A stretch of 64,000 nucleotides of DNA from Thalassospira sp. MCCC 1A01148 (GCF_001613795.1 NZ_LPVZ01000019.1:62001-126000); one strand, 5' to 3'. Shown: positions 43,151 to 52,926, counted from the stretch's first letter. Notes: generated from the sequence alone by a model not told the origin. Numbers and translations: made by a program.

Positions 43151-44338
43151 TTATTTGATCGGAATGATCTGGCCTTCGACGAAATGCGCGAAGGTGTAGT
43201 CTTCGGGACCAAGCGCATCCTGATCGTCCGGGGTGAACGGCTTGTCATAGGTTTTGATCATGCCTTCGACACCGCTGATTTCGTACATCGCTTCGCGGAT
43301 GGCCGGACCTTCGGTCGAACCGGCCTTTTCAATGGCGGCTGCAAGCAGAAGGGTTGCGTCATAGGCATTGGCAATGCCGGTTGCTGGGGTCACGTCGGCA
43401 AGGGTTTCGATTTCCGGGAACTTTTCCTGAAGTTTGACGAACATCGGATTTGCCGGATCGGTAAACAGATAGGTCTGGATGAAGTGGACTTTCTCGCCCG
43501 ACTTGCCAGCCAGTTCGGTGAAGCGGCCACCGGCCGGCCCCCAATGCGATGAAATCGGAACATCCCAGCCCATACGATCAAGCGACTTGATCACCTGTGC
43601 AGTCGGGGCAACGTTGGCAACGACAAACAGGGAATCCGCACCGTTTTCCTTAAGACGGGTCAGCTGCGGGACAACATCGACATCGTTTGATTCAAACTTT
43701 TCGATCCCGGCATGTTCCATGCCACGCTTTTCAAGCGCCTTGAGCAGGCCCTTTTCATTCGACTCCCCCCAAGGGTTGTTGATCAGGATCATGCCCGGTT
43801 TCTTCGCACCGTAATTGGCAATCAGATACTCCGTGATGGCTTCGTCGACATATTCATCAACCGCCGAAACGCGGAAGACATAGTTTTCCTCTGCACCGTT
43901 TTTGGTGATCCCGGTTCCGGCAGCCCACGGGCCAATGAACGGGATTTTCTGCTGGTTCACATAGGGCACGATCGCAAAGGATACCGGCGTATCAAGGCCA
44001 CCAATGATCGCCGCAACGCCTTCGCGCTGGGCCAGTTCACGGGCTGCAACCAGACCCTTGCCCGGGTTGCTTTCATCATCACGCGATACAAGTTCAAGCG
44101 GCTTGCCAAGAACACCACCCTCGGCATTGATCTTGTCAATCGCAAGGGTGATGCCGCGCGTAATGGCTTCGCCCGACTTGGCCGACTGACCGCTGAGTGC
44201 GGCAACAAGGCCAAGCTTCACAGTGTCTTCTGCACGGGCATCGTGGGCAGGCAGGGTGGTGGCGAATATCAGCGCAGCAGCAGCCCCGAGAAGGGCGGCA
44301 CGCCGCGTTATTTTCCGGAAAGGCGAAGAAATAGGCAT
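43151..44338 (-). CDS. HAAT ABC transporter substrate-binding protein (LivK-like)
   Basis: A 395-residue type I binding protein with a signal peptide (KITRRAALLGAAAALIFATT, cleavage near ARA-ED). The arginine pair before the hydrophobic stretch may be Tat-type. Mature features are KLGLVAALSGQSAKSGEAIT and DDESNPGKGLVAARELAQRE. GGGAG lies 8 bp before the ATG at 44338. Its promoter region contains TGCATGCA palindromes likely bound by the GntR regulator at 45145. The ligand may be an amino acid, a gamma-glutamyl compound or a pyrimidine-like amide, judging from the neighbouring enzymes. Confidence 0.88.
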   Translation of the reverse strand: MPISSPFRKITRRAALLGAAAALIFATTLPAHDARAEDTVKLGLVAALSGQSAKSGEAITRGITLAIDKINAEGGVLGKPLELVSRDDESNPGKGLVAARELAQREGVAAIIGGLDTPVSFAIVPYVNQQKIPFIGPWAAGTGITKNGAEENYVFRVSAVDEYVDEAITEYLIANYGAKKPGMILINNPWGESNEKGLLKALEKRGMEHAGIEKFESNDVDVVPQLTRLKENGADSLFVVANVAPTAQVIKSLDRMGWDVPISSHWGPAGGRFTELAGKSGEKVHFIQTYLFTDPANPMFVKLQEKFPEIETLADVTPATGIANAYDATLLLAAAIEKAGSTEGPAIREAMYEISGVEGMIKTYDKPFTPDDQDALGPEDYTFAHFVEGQIIPIK

Positions 44339-44511
44339 GTGAGACTCCCTGATTATGTGTCTGCAGCGTTCGGTGTCGCAAATTCGCGTTGCGCACCAAA
44401 TCGTCACCGCAGTGCAGCAAGCGACATGCCAAGAATCATAATCATTCAAAATCAGAGACTTAGGCGTTTTTCCATCCGGGCAGAAAACAGAATTGCCTCA
44501 TGTATACGCAG

Positions 44512-44547
44512 ATTGCATGCAATTTTTGCATAAAATTAGTGCATGCA
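44512..44547. promoter_or_regulatory. GntR-type operators in a divergent promoter
   Basis: A perfect palindrome ATTGCATGCAAT at 44512-44523 and a second TGCATGCA at 44540-44547 lie between the leftward binding-protein gene and the rightward NTF2-like gene. A near-identical ATTGTATGCAAT stands in front of the GntR gene (45915-45926). Confidence 0.75.
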
Positions 44548-44608
44548 AAATTTCTGCACAGCGTTTATGCTGATGCCAGATCAATTCCCGAAAACAGAGG
44601 CTTTTGAA

Positions 44609-45034
44609 ATGAGCGACCAAACCGCGGAAAATGTGCTTGATACCTTGCCGCCAGAGGCCCAGACCGTGCGTGATTTTCTTGATGCATCCATGAAACCCGA
44701 CCCGGAACTGGCGGCGACATTCATGTCTGATGATGTCGTCATCACCTTTACCGATGGTCAGAAGTACGATCATCCGTCGGGCACCACGGCCTTTAACGCC
44801 GCGCGCTATAAATGGGTAAAAAAGAAGTTCGGTCAGTTTGATGTCGCCCATACCAACGGCCAGACCGTTGTTTACAGCACTGGCTGGCTTTACGGCGAAT
44901 GGCCCGACGGCACCCCGTTTGAAGGCAACCGTTATATCGACCGTTTCGTGATTGAAAACGGCAAGATCATCAAAATGGATGTCTGGAATGAAAGTGCGGA
45001 ACGCATTCTGATCCGCAAGGGTATCAAGGCTTAG
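44609..45034 (+). CDS. NTF2-like / SnoaL-fold protein
   Basis: A 141-residue protein of the NTF2-like superfamily, read from AATFMSDDVVITFTDGQKYD, the WLYGEWPDGTPFEGNRYIDR strand pair and the C-terminal KMDVWNESAERIL. Members are small isomerases, hydrolases or ligand-binding proteins, so the reaction is unknown. It is divergent from the HAAT operon and shares its operator region, so it probably belongs to the same regulon. The start at 44609 has GAGG 8 bp upstream; upstream in-frame codons (from 44543) overlap the operators. Confidence 0.75.
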   Translation: MSDQTAENVLDTLPPEAQTVRDFLDASMKPDPELAATFMSDDVVITFTDGQKYDHPSGTTAFNAARYKWVKKKFGQFDVAHTNGQTVVYSTGWLYGEWPDGTPFEGNRYIDRFVIENGKIIKMDVWNESAERILIRKGIKA

Positions 45035-45093
45035 GCCCGCATATGCCAAATCCGCATCGGCACCTGCCCACCCCCAATCCCTGGAATGCGAAA

Positions 45094-45121
45094 GATCGCC
45101 TGCACTTGCGGACAGGCGATC
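45094..45121. terminator. Convergent terminator-like hairpin
   Basis: GATCGCCTG and CAGGCGATC form a perfect 9-bp stem between the converging NTF2-like and GntR genes. No T-run follows on either strand. Confidence 0.55.
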
Positions 45122-45144
45122 ATGTGCGCGGCGGCACTGTTGCG

Positions 45145-45858
45145 TTATGCCCCGCCGTCGCGCACTTTCCGGGCATAGGGTTCGAGCGCATCAAGATACA
45201 AAAGCGGCCCGCCTTCCTCTGTCGTGAACAGGGCCCTGTCGGCAACCGCCGTCAGATGATGGCGCATCAGTTTGCGCGCGGTGTCTTCGTCCCCCTTGGC
45301 GAGGGCATCAATGATCTGGCGGTGTTCCTGAATGCCGCAATCGGTCGAGTGCGGGCGGGCATAAAGCGAAAGCGTCAAACCACAGCGATAGCCGATTTCC
45401 TCGACATAGCGCAGCAAGACCGGACTTCCCGAAAGACGTGCGAGCAAAATGTGGAATTCGGTGGCAAGCCGGATCGAGATCGGCTCCGACGCGTTTTCGG
45501 CTTCGACTTCCTTGGCAAGATGGGCTTCAAGTTCGCCCAGAATTTCCGGGCTCATATTCTTGATCACCCGGCTGATGACAAGGTCTTCGATCTGGGTGCG
45601 GAGCTCGAAAAGATCACGGGCCTCTTCAAGGCTGGGCTTGGCAACCATCGCGCCCTTGTTGCGGCGAAGTTCGATCAGCCCTTCGGCCGCAAGCCGTTCA
45701 AGCGACTGGCGAATAAGGGTGCGGCTGACGCCGAACCGTTCACCCAAAGAATCTTCGGGCAGCTTCATGCCGGGCATCAGTACACGTTCAAGGATTGCCG
45801 AACGCAATGCCGAACTGATCATGTCTGTACGATGCTTTGCCTTGTCCGCTGCTTTCAT
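45145..45858 (-). CDS. GntR-family regulator (FadR/FCD subfamily)
   Basis: A 237-residue GntR regulator: winged helix (LPEDSLGERFGVSRTLIRQS, about 35-54, then GLIELRRNKGAMVAKPS) and an FCD ligand-binding domain (EFHILLARLSGSPVL and the DEDTARKLMRHHL metal-type segment). The ATTGYATGCAAT palindromes at 44512 and 45915 are its likely sites, so it would control itself, the gamma-glutamyltransferase-like gene next to it, and the HAAT operon. The start at 45858 has GGCGGA upstream; in-frame codons further up overlap the operator. Confidence 0.88.
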   Translation of the reverse strand: MKAADKAKHRTDMISSALRSAILERVLMPGMKLPEDSLGERFGVSRTLIRQSLERLAAEGLIELRRNKGAMVAKPSLEEARDLFELRTQIEDLVISRVIKNMSPEILGELEAHLAKEVEAENASEPISIRLATEFHILLARLSGSPVLLRYVEEIGYRCGLTLSLYARPHSTDCGIQEHRQIIDALAKGDEDTARKLMRHHLTAVADRALFTTEEGGPLLYLDALEPYARKVRDGGA

Positions 45859-45914
45859 CCCGATCCGCCACGTTTCTTGTTTCGAAGATTTTGTAACCTG
45901 CGCTTGTATAAAGG

Positions 45915-45926
45915 ATTGTATGCAAT
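45915..45926. promoter_or_regulatory. GntR operator upstream of the regulator gene
   Basis: ATTGTATGCAAT differs by one base from the palindrome at 44512-44523. It lies between the GntR gene and the divergent gamma-glutamyltransferase-like gene. Confidence 0.7.
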
Positions 45927-45997
45927 TTCGCCACACCCGATCCACGCGCAGTCCGACCCAATTCAAATACAACCTCGTTGACTGAAAGAATGCCCCC

Positions 45998-47590
45998 ATG
46001 ACCGATCAACAGACGGCCTTTAAACATCGCGCCATGGTCACAAGCCCCAGCACGGCGGCCAGCGAGGCCGGTGCAAAAGTTCTGCGCGATGGCGGCACCG
46101 CGATTGAGGCGGTTGTCGCCACGGCATCCGTCCTTGCCGTGACCTACCCGCATTTCTGCGGCATTGGTGGTGATGCGGTCTGGATGGTTTCAGACAACAC
46201 CGGCAAGGTTCAGTCTTTCCTGGGTATTGGTCAGGCCGCCGAAAAAGGCGGCGATACAATCACGCCCGGTACCCCAATTCCGCTGCGCGGTCCGGGCTCG
46301 ACCCTGACCACAGCGTGCACGGTGGATTCATGGCAACACGCGCTTGATCATTCGGCAAAGAACTGGGGCGGGACCAAAAACCTGTCGGAATTGATCACGC
46401 CTGCAATTGCGCTTGCGGAAAACGGCTTTGCGATCAGTCCGTCACAATGTTTCTGGCTTGATTTCCGTAAAGAGGAAATCGCCAATTGGCCGAGCTTTAT
46501 GGACGTTTTCACGCCAAACGGGCGGATGCCCCATGTCGGTGAAACCTTCCATCAGCCGCATTTGGCGCAAAGCCTGAAACGCATTGCCGAGTTTGGCGCG
46601 CGCGATTTCTATGAAGGCGGTCTTGCGGATCAGATTGTCAAAGGTTTGTCAGCCGTCGGATCGCCGATCACCAAGGCGGACCTTGCAAAAACCCGCACCC
46701 GAACGGTCGATGCGGTGTCCCTTGACTATGGTGACGTCACCCTGTTTGCCCCGCCCGCGCCAACGCAAGGATTGGCGACGCTTATGACCATGGGGGTGTT
46801 GCGCGAAATGGGGCAAAAGAACTGGGCCGAGGGAACGGCGGATCATTACCATCTGGTGGTCGAGGCCATCAAACGGGCATTCCTGAAACGCGATCAGATC
46901 GCCGATCCCGATTTTACCAGCACCGATTTTACGGCCCTTCTGGATCACGCCGATCTGGCCGCAGATGCCAAGGACATCTCGCCCACCAATGCGCTTGATT
47001 GGCCGCATCCGTTCCGGCATGGCGATACGGTGTTTCTGGCCGCCAAGGATGCCAATGGCAATTGCGCCAGTGTTTTGCAAAGCACCTATTTCGATTGGGG
47101 CAGCGGGGTGGTCGCGGGCGATACCGGCATTGTCTGGCAAAACCGCGGGGCCGCATTCAGCACCGATCCCAACCACCCGAATGCCTTCGCACCGGGCAAG
47201 CTTCCGTTCTATACGCTTAATCCCGGCATGGCGCTTAAGGGGGGCAAGCCGCATTTGCTGTATGGCACACAAGGGGCCGATGGACAGCCGCAAACCCTTG
47301 CGATGTTGTTGACCCGCCTGCTTGATTTCGGCCTGTCACCGGCGGACGCACTCGCCAAGCCGCGCTTTTTGCTTGGCAAGACGTTTTCCGATGCCAATGA
47401 CAGCCTGAAACTTGAAGTCGATGCCGGGGATGACGTGTTTGACGAGCTGGCCGCACGTGGTCATGTCCTGCGTGCGATTGAGCAGCAAAGTGCCCTTGCC
47501 GGACAGGCCGGGATCATCCGCATTGACGAGGATGGCTTCGTCGACGGGGCACATGATCCGCGCAGTGACGGAAAGGCGATTGGCGTCTGA
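45998..47590 (+). CDS. Gamma-glutamyltransferase-family protein (Ntn hydrolase)
   Basis: A 530-residue member of the gamma-glutamyltransferase family. The N-terminal STAASEAGAKVLRDGGTAIEAV and GIGGDAVWMV are typical. The autoprocessing site is probably the Thr of FRHGDTVFLAAKDANGN (about residue 343), and YFDWGSGVVAGDTGIVWQNR matches the small-subunit core. No signal peptide is seen, so it is cytoplasmic, unlike secreted glutathione-degrading enzymes. Cytoplasmic family members hydrolyse gamma-glutamyl amides (PuuD-like role) or cephalosporin-like acylamides. Divergent to GntR and in the same regulon as the HAAT fusion transporter. Confidence 0.85.
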   Translation: MTDQQTAFKHRAMVTSPSTAASEAGAKVLRDGGTAIEAVVATASVLAVTYPHFCGIGGDAVWMVSDNTGKVQSFLGIGQAAEKGGDTITPGTPIPLRGPGSTLTTACTVDSWQHALDHSAKNWGGTKNLSELITPAIALAENGFAISPSQCFWLDFRKEEIANWPSFMDVFTPNGRMPHVGETFHQPHLAQSLKRIAEFGARDFYEGGLADQIVKGLSAVGSPITKADLAKTRTRTVDAVSLDYGDVTLFAPPAPTQGLATLMTMGVLREMGQKNWAEGTADHYHLVVEAIKRAFLKRDQIADPDFTSTDFTALLDHADLAADAKDISPTNALDWPHPFRHGDTVFLAAKDANGNCASVLQSTYFDWGSGVVAGDTGIVWQNRGAAFSTDPNHPNAFAPGKLPFYTLNPGMALKGGKPHLLYGTQGADGQPQTLAMLLTRLLDFGLSPADALAKPRFLLGKTFSDANDSLKLEVDAGDDVFDELAARGHVLRAIEQQSALAGQAGIIRIDEDGFVDGAHDPRSDGKAIGV

Positions 47591-47623
47591 CGATTAGATC
47601 ATCATTCAGCCCAGACAAAGGAA

Positions 47624-47688
47624 AAGGCCGCGCCCCACAGGCACGGCCTTAACTGTTCCGAAGCCCCCCTTACAACAAAGCTTCGGAA
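47624..47688. terminator. Tandem hairpins between converging genes
   Basis: AAGGCCG/CGGCCTT (47624-47630 with 47644-47650) and TTCCGAAGC/GCTTCGGAA (47656-47664 with 47680-47688). They lie between the rightward gamma-glutamyltransferase-like gene and the leftward HAAT operon and probably stop both. Confidence 0.75.
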
Positions 47689-47732
47689 ACTCCCCCCACA
47701 CAAAACGGGCAAGGTGACCCTAGGTATGTTCC

Positions 47733-48485
47733 CTAGATGGCGAGGTACTGATCGCGCAGTTCCTCGTCATCCAGAACAGCCTGCGCGGTCCCGTCAAAGA
47801 CGATCTCGCCGCTATCCATGATGATGGCGCGGTCTGCCAGTTTCAGCGCTGCAATCGCGTTCTGTTCGACAATAATGGTGGTGATGCCGAGCTTTTTGAC
47901 GTTTTGCAGGGTTCTTTCGATTTCCTGAACAATAACCGGTGCCAGACCTTCATAAGGTTCATCAAGCAGCAGGATCTTGATGTCACGGGCCAGAGCACGC
48001 CCGATGGCAAGCATCTGTTGCTCACCGCCCGAAAGCGTGATCGCCTCCTGCTCCGCCCTTTCACCAAGACGCGGGAACAGTTCATAGATGCGCTGGATTG
48101 ACCAACCATGCGGTTCGGCAATCTGGGCCAGCTCAAGGTTCTGTTCGACCGTCATGCCCGGAATGATGCGACGATCTTCGGGCACAAGTTGCAGACCCAA
48201 ACGGGCGGCCTGCCATGCCTTCATTTCGTGCAATGGCTGGTGATCAAGCCAGATCTCGCCATGTTTGAGTTCCGGGTCCCCCATGCGGGCAAGCGTACGG
48301 AGCGTCGATGTCTTGCCCGCCCCGTTACGCCCGAGAAGGGCCAGAATTTCGCCTTCGCGGATGTCAAAGGACAGCCCCTGAACGATGTAGCTTTCGCCGT
48401 AATAGGCATGGATGTCATAGACCGAGAAAAACGCCGGGTCGCCACCCTGTTTACGGACAGGTTCCTGTTTTGGCAGCGCGTTCAT
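47733..48485 (-). CDS. HAAT ABC transporter ATP-binding protein LivF-type
   Basis: A 250-residue ATPase: Walker A GRNGAGKTS, signature LSGGEQQMLAIGRAL, Walker B ILLLDEPYEGLAP. The EPYEGLAP form is typical of LivF-like subunits for amide or urea-type solutes. It overlaps the LivG-type gene by 4 bp (ATGA) and is the last gene of the operon. Confidence 0.93.
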   Translation of the reverse strand: MNALPKQEPVRKQGGDPAFFSVYDIHAYYGESYIVQGLSFDIREGEILALLGRNGAGKTSTLRTLARMGDPELKHGEIWLDHQPLHEMKAWQAARLGLQLVPEDRRIIPGMTVEQNLELAQIAEPHGWSIQRIYELFPRLGERAEQEAITLSGGEQQMLAIGRALARDIKILLLDEPYEGLAPVIVQEIERTLQNVKKLGITTIIVEQNAIAALKLADRAIIMDSGEIVFDGTAQAVLDDEELRDQYLAI

Positions 48486-49243
48486 ACCGTTTCCCCTCCG
48501 AGATAGGCTTCCTTGACCCGTGGGTCGTTACGTACTTCTTCAGGTGTGCCTTCACAAATGATGGCACCCTGGGCCAGAACGCTGATGCGATCGGCCAGAC
48601 TGAACACAACATGCATGTCGTGCTCAATGATCACCTTGGTCATGCCACGTTCCTTGATCCGTTTAAGCAGATCAATCGTGCGGTTGGTATCATGGCGCGA
48701 CATGCCTGCGGTCGGTTCATCAAGCAAGAACAGTTTCGGCTGTTGCCCAAGGCACATGGCAAGTTCAAGACGGCGCTTGTCACCACGTGACATCGAACCG
48801 GCAAGATGATCCTTGTGCTGAAGCAAGCCGACATCTTCAAGAAGGTGTTCAGCATGTTCGAGGACTTCTTTTTCCGAGAACAGGCTTTTGATGAAGTTCA
48901 TCTTGAAAATGCCTTCGCGCTTGGCAAAGGCCGGAACCATCACATTTTGCAAAAGCGACAGTTCCGGGAAGATTTCCGGCGTTTGGAAAACACGCGCGAC
49001 ACCAAGCTGGTTGATCTCGTGCGGTTCCTTGCCAGTCAGCACCTGATCGCCAAGAAGCACACGGCCACGGCTGGGTGCCAGACGCCCGACAATCACGTTC
49101 AGCAATGTCGATTTGCCAGCCCCGTTCGGCCCGATAATCGCGTGCACGGTGCCTTCCTTAACCCGAAGGTTAATATCGGAAAGCGCCTGCAGACCGCCAA
49201 AGTTCTTGTCAACGTCGGTGACGTCAAGAATGTATTCGGACAT
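48482..49243 (-). CDS. HAAT ABC transporter ATP-binding protein LivG-type
   Basis: A 253-residue ATPase: Walker A GPNGAGKST, signature region MSRGDKRRLELAMCL, Walker B LFLLDEPTAGMSRHDT. It pairs with the LivF-type protein to drive import. It starts 3 bp after the LivM-type gene and overlaps the next gene as ATGA. Confidence 0.93.
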   Translation of the reverse strand: MSEYILDVTDVDKNFGGLQALSDINLRVKEGTVHAIIGPNGAGKSTLLNVIVGRLAPSRGRVLLGDQVLTGKEPHEINQLGVARVFQTPEIFPELSLLQNVMVPAFAKREGIFKMNFIKSLFSEKEVLEHAEHLLEDVGLLQHKDHLAGSMSRGDKRRLELAMCLGQQPKLFLLDEPTAGMSRHDTNRTIDLLKRIKERGMTKVIIEHDMHVVFSLADRISVLAQGAIICEGTPEEVRNDPRVKEAYLGGETV

Positions 49244-49246
49244 GGA

Positions 49247-50425
49247 TCAGACCTCCCCCGCCGATGTTTGTTCTTTTTCTTTGTTTTCATGACCGTCGGA
49301 CTTCGGCTCGGTTTTCTCGCGTTTGAAGAGCAGACGCGACAGGCGGCTGATACCCTCCATGATGCCACCGGGCAGGAAGATCACGATCAGCATGAAGACA
49401 AGGCCAAGGGTCAGATGCCAGCCTTCGCCAACAAACAGGCCAACCACGGATGCAATCGGGTGTGCCAGCCAGTCCGGCAGGAAGGAGAATGCATTGAGCA
49501 GCACGGTATCGTTAAAGGCCGAGAAGATGTTCTCGAAATACTTGATGATACCAGCGCCCAGAAGCGGACCAATCAAGGTGCCAACACCGCCAAGGATCGT
49601 GATCAGAACGACCTCGCCCGATGCAGTCCACTGCATGCGCTCGGCCCCGGCCAGCGGATCGGTTACCGCCAGAAGCGAACCGGCAAGACCGGCATACATG
49701 CCCGAGATGACAAAGGCGGTCATCAGATATGGACGGGTGCTGAACCCGGTATAGCCCATGCGGTTCTGGTTTGACTTGATCGCGCGCAGCTTAAGCCCGA
49801 ATGGCGAGCGGAAGATACGCAGGTAAATGAAGAACGAAATCAGCATCAGGGCCGCACAGATATAGAAGCCCGAATAACCGATCCCCTCGATCCCGAACAG
49901 GTTCGGGGTCGGAAGCGATGCGTCCGCTTCGATGCCAGACATGCGATCGAGAACACGCGGATCCGCCTGTTCAAGCTGCAGACCGGTTTCACCATTGGTG
50001 ATCGGGGTCAGAACCGAATAGGCCAGGTTATAGGACATCTGTGCAAAGGCCAGTGTCAGGATCGAGAAGTAAATCCCCGAACGACGCAAGGACACAAAAC
50101 CGATGGCCAGCGCGAACAGCCCCGAAAGGACCGTGCCAAAGATCAATGCCGGAATGACATTCATCGACAGCAGCTTGAACGACCAGACGGCGGTGTACGA
50201 CCCCACACCCAGAAAGGCTGCGTGACCAAAGGACAGATAGCCGGTCAGGCCAAACAGAATGTTATAGCCGATGGCAAAGATGCCAAAGATCATGAACTTC
50301 TGCATCAGGTCGGGATAGGCCGCCCCGAAGGGCTGCAACCACAGCGGCATGGTCAGGACCACGGCCGACAGGATGGCCATGAAGATCATATCCTTCTTGG
50401 GCGAGACGATTTTTGTATTTGACAT
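49247..50425 (-). CDS. HAAT ABC transporter permease LivM-type
   Basis: A 392-residue permease with about ten helices. It has [20 protein letters not shown], as expected of LivM proteins, and a charged C-terminal tail rich in Lys and Glu. It follows the LivH-type gene by 3 bp. The extra segment between helices (about 140-175, with [19 protein letters not shown]) occurs in the amide/urea-like branch of these permeases. Confidence 0.92.
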   Translation of the reverse strand: MSNTKIVSPKKDMIFMAILSAVVLTMPLWLQPFGAAYPDLMQKFMIFGIFAIGYNILFGLTGYLSFGHAAFLGVGSYTAVWSFKLLSMNVIPALIFGTVLSGLFALAIGFVSLRRSGIYFSILTLAFAQMSYNLAYSVLTPITNGETGLQLEQADPRVLDRMSGIEADASLPTPNLFGIEGIGYSGFYICAALMLISFFIYLRIFRSPFGLKLRAIKSNQNRMGYTGFSTRPYLMTAFVISGMYAGLAGSLLAVTDPLAGAERMQWTASGEVVLITILGGVGTLIGPLLGAGIIKYFENIFSAFNDTVLLNAFSFLPDWLAHPIASVVGLFVGEGWHLTLGLVFMLIVIFLPGGIMEGISRLSRLLFKREKTEPKSDGHENKEKEQTSAGEV

Positions 50426-50428
50426 TTT

Positions 50429-51445
50429 TTAGCTCTCCATCACGCCCCGGCGTCCCAGCAGACCGCGCGGACGGGTCAGCAGAATGACGACGGCAACAAG
50501 GTAGATGATGATCTGGTCAATCCCCGGGAAGATGTCTTTCACCTCGGTCATGGATGAGAAGGACTGCAAGATCCCCAGCAGGAAGCCAGCGGCCACCGCA
50601 CCGGGCAAAGAGCCCATGCCACCCACAACAACCACGACGAATGACAGTACCAGGAAGTCCATGCCCAGATGATAATCCGGGGGCAGAACCGGCGTGTACA
50701 TCACGCCTGCCAGACCCGCGACCACGGCCGCGATGCCAAACACAATCGTAAAGCGACGTTCAATATTGATGCCCAGAAGCTCGACCGTTTCACGGTCGGC
50801 CATCCCGGCGCGCACCACCATCCCGTAGGTGGTGAAATGCAGGAACGAGAATACAAGGCCAATGGTAATCAGCGAGAACGCCAGATAAATCAGACGCCAC
50901 CACGGATAAACAACAGCTTCACCAAGACCAAAGATCGCGCCAACGGCTGCAGACCCCGAAACGATATCAGGTGCCCCCTGCGGGATCGGGTTCGCGCCAA
51001 AGGCTGCCTTGACCAGTTCCTGAAGAACAATGGCCAGACCAAAGGTCACAAGAATCTGCTCGGCATGAGGACGCTTGTAGAAATACCGGATGAGCGAGCG
51101 TTCCATGACAATGCCGATTAACAACATCACCGGTACTGCCAGGATGATCGATAACGGTACCGACCAGTCAATGATCGCCGTCCCGGTATCACCAAACCAC
51201 AGTTCGAGGTATGGCGTTTCCTTGTAGGCGTCAAAGAAGGTGACCGACTCATCCTTGACCTTGACCGAAAGGGTCAAAAGTTTTTCCAGAGTGACCGCGC
51301 AGAATGCGCCCATCATGAAGATGGCACCGTGGGCAAAGTTCACCACGCCGAGCGTGCCAAACACCAGGGTCAGACCAAGTGCAATCAGTGCGTAGGCACC
51401 GCCCTTGTCCAGACCATTCAGGATTTGAAGAAATATAGCGTCCAT
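50429..51445 (-). CDS. HAAT ABC transporter permease LivH-type
   Basis: A 338-residue permease with the LivH features GGAYALIALGLTLVFGTLGV, VNFAHGAIFMMGAF and VVVGGMGSLPGAVAAGFLLG. An insert after helix 2 (about residues 58-85, VKVKDESVTFFDAYKETPYL) makes it longer than LivH of E. coli. It lies 119 bp after the binding-protein gene, separated by a hairpin. Confidence 0.92.
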   Translation of the reverse strand: MDAIFLQILNGLDKGGAYALIALGLTLVFGTLGVVNFAHGAIFMMGAFCAVTLEKLLTLSVKVKDESVTFFDAYKETPYLELWFGDTGTAIIDWSVPLSIILAVPVMLLIGIVMERSLIRYFYKRPHAEQILVTFGLAIVLQELVKAAFGANPIPQGAPDIVSGSAAVGAIFGLGEAVVYPWWRLIYLAFSLITIGLVFSFLHFTTYGMVVRAGMADRETVELLGINIERRFTIVFGIAAVVAGLAGVMYTPVLPPDYHLGMDFLVLSFVVVVVGGMGSLPGAVAAGFLLGILQSFSSMTEVKDIFPGIDQIIIYLVAVVILLTRPRGLLGRRGVMES

Positions 51446-51513
51446 CAGTTATCCGCCGCGTATTCGTAAGGGACTTAGTCAAAAGTCGTATAGGCCGAGG
51501 CCAGAGGGCAAAC

Positions 51514-51541
51514 GGGCCGACCATTGGGAGATGGCCGGCCC
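51514..51541 (-). promoter_or_regulatory. Intercistronic hairpin after binding-protein gene
   Basis: GGGCCG-A-CCAT pairs with ATGG-C-CGGCCC around TGGGAG, giving an 11-bp-class stem with one mismatch. It lies 23 bp after the binding-protein stop and has no T-run. Confidence 0.6.
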
Positions 51542-51564
51542 TACTTGCATCAATTTTGGGTGTA

Positions 51565-52926
51565 TCAGACTTGATACGGCCCCAGTTCCCCGCCGAACAT
51601 ATCGGCCGGATATTCGACCTGTGCACGCGGAACGTTTTTAACGACTTCAAGAAGGTCAAAGTTGGACTGCGGGTTTTCTTTACCACGCACAACCAGAACG
51701 TCCTTGAAGCACTGGTGGTCTTCTGCACGATACAGGGTCGGGCCGTTGCCCGCGCCATCGAACTCGAAGCCTTCGAGCTGCTTGATGACTTCCCAAGGTG
51801 CAAAGGTACCGGCCATTTCGCAGGCGTTTGCATACAGCAGCGTCTGGACGTAGCAGGTATGTGCAGCCTGGGACGGCGGGAAGCCGTATTCCTGACCGAA
51901 CGATTTGACGAAGGCCTGCGAACCGGCGTCGGTCAGCGACCAGTGCCAGTTGGTGGTACCAAGGATACCTTTTGCAGCTTCGCCAGCACCCTGTGCCATC
52001 AGGCGGGAATACAGCGGAACAACGATTTCGAAGTTCTTGCCATTCACCTGCTTGTCACGCAGACCGAACTGAACAGCCTGGGTCAGGGAGTTGACCATGT
52101 CCTTACCATAGTGGTTCAGGATCAGGACATCTGCACCAGAGTTCAGAACCGGGGTGATGTACTGCGAGAAGTCACCAGCACCAACCGGGGTACGAACCGT
52201 GTTGACGGTTTCCCAACCGATATTCTCGGTTGCGGCCTTGATCGATTCTTCCTGAGTCCAGCCCCAGGTGTAATCGGCCGTCAGGTGATAAGCGCGGCGT
52301 TCGTTGCCGTACTCGTCAAGCAGAACCGGCGCGATCGCCTGACCGGACATGTAAGCGTTGAAGAAGTGGCGGAAGCCATAACGCTTTTTGTCTTTACCGG
52401 TGGTGTCATTCGAGTGGGTCAGACCCGCCATGAAGATGACGCCCATTTCCTGGCAAAGACCCTGCACGGCAATTGCCACACCAGAGGACGAACCACCGGT
52501 AACCATTGCCACATTGTCTTTTTCAATCATACGCTTTGCAGAAGCACGCGCAGCATCGGACTTGGTCTGGGTATCACCGGTTACGAACTCGACCTTTTTG
52601 CCGAGGATACCGTTACCCTTGAGCTCAAGCGGCTTCATGGTATTGAGCATACCACCATCGCCTTCGCCGTTGATGTGCTTGACTGCAAGCTGATAGGCGC
52701 GCAGTTCGTCAGCACCCTCATCGGCATACGGACCGGTCTGCGGAACGTTAAAGCCGAGTTTGACGCTGGAAGCGCTACCCGGATCGCCACGGAAGGTCTG
52801 GGCATGCGCGTTCTTGATGAAATGCATCGGGAAAGTGCCGCCAATGAGGGCTGCACCCGTTGTTGCCGCGGACCCTTTCAGGATCGTACGACGAGATACA
52901 TTTCCGATAAGCTTAGTCTCCGACAT
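51565..52926 (-). CDS. HAAT ABC transporter substrate-binding protein
   Basis: A 453-residue type I binding protein, longer than LivK. A twin-arginine signal is visible (NVSRRTILKGSAATTGAALI, about 9-28, cleavage near AHA-QT). The mature part has SVKLGFNVPQTGPYADEGAD, SSSGVAIAVQGLCQEMGVIF and YHLTADYTWGWTQEES. GGGGAGG lies 5 bp before the ATG at 52926. It is the first gene of the operon and faces the ScfR-type regulator at 53129. The ligand is unknown; a short acyl, amide or amino acid compound would fit the regulator type. Confidence 0.9.
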   Translation of the reverse strand: MSETKLIGNVSRRTILKGSAATTGAALIGGTFPMHFIKNAHAQTFRGDPGSASSVKLGFNVPQTGPYADEGADELRAYQLAVKHINGEGDGGMLNTMKPLELKGNGILGKKVEFVTGDTQTKSDAARASAKRMIEKDNVAMVTGGSSSGVAIAVQGLCQEMGVIFMAGLTHSNDTTGKDKKRYGFRHFFNAYMSGQAIAPVLLDEYGNERRAYHLTADYTWGWTQEESIKAATENIGWETVNTVRTPVGAGDFSQYITPVLNSGADVLILNHYGKDMVNSLTQAVQFGLRDKQVNGKNFEIVVPLYSRLMAQGAGEAAKGILGTTNWHWSLTDAGSQAFVKSFGQEYGFPPSQAAHTCYVQTLLYANACEMAGTFAPWEVIKQLEGFEFDGAGNGPTLYRAEDHQCFKDVLVVRGKENPQSNFDLLEVVKNVPRAQVEYPADMFGGELGPYQV

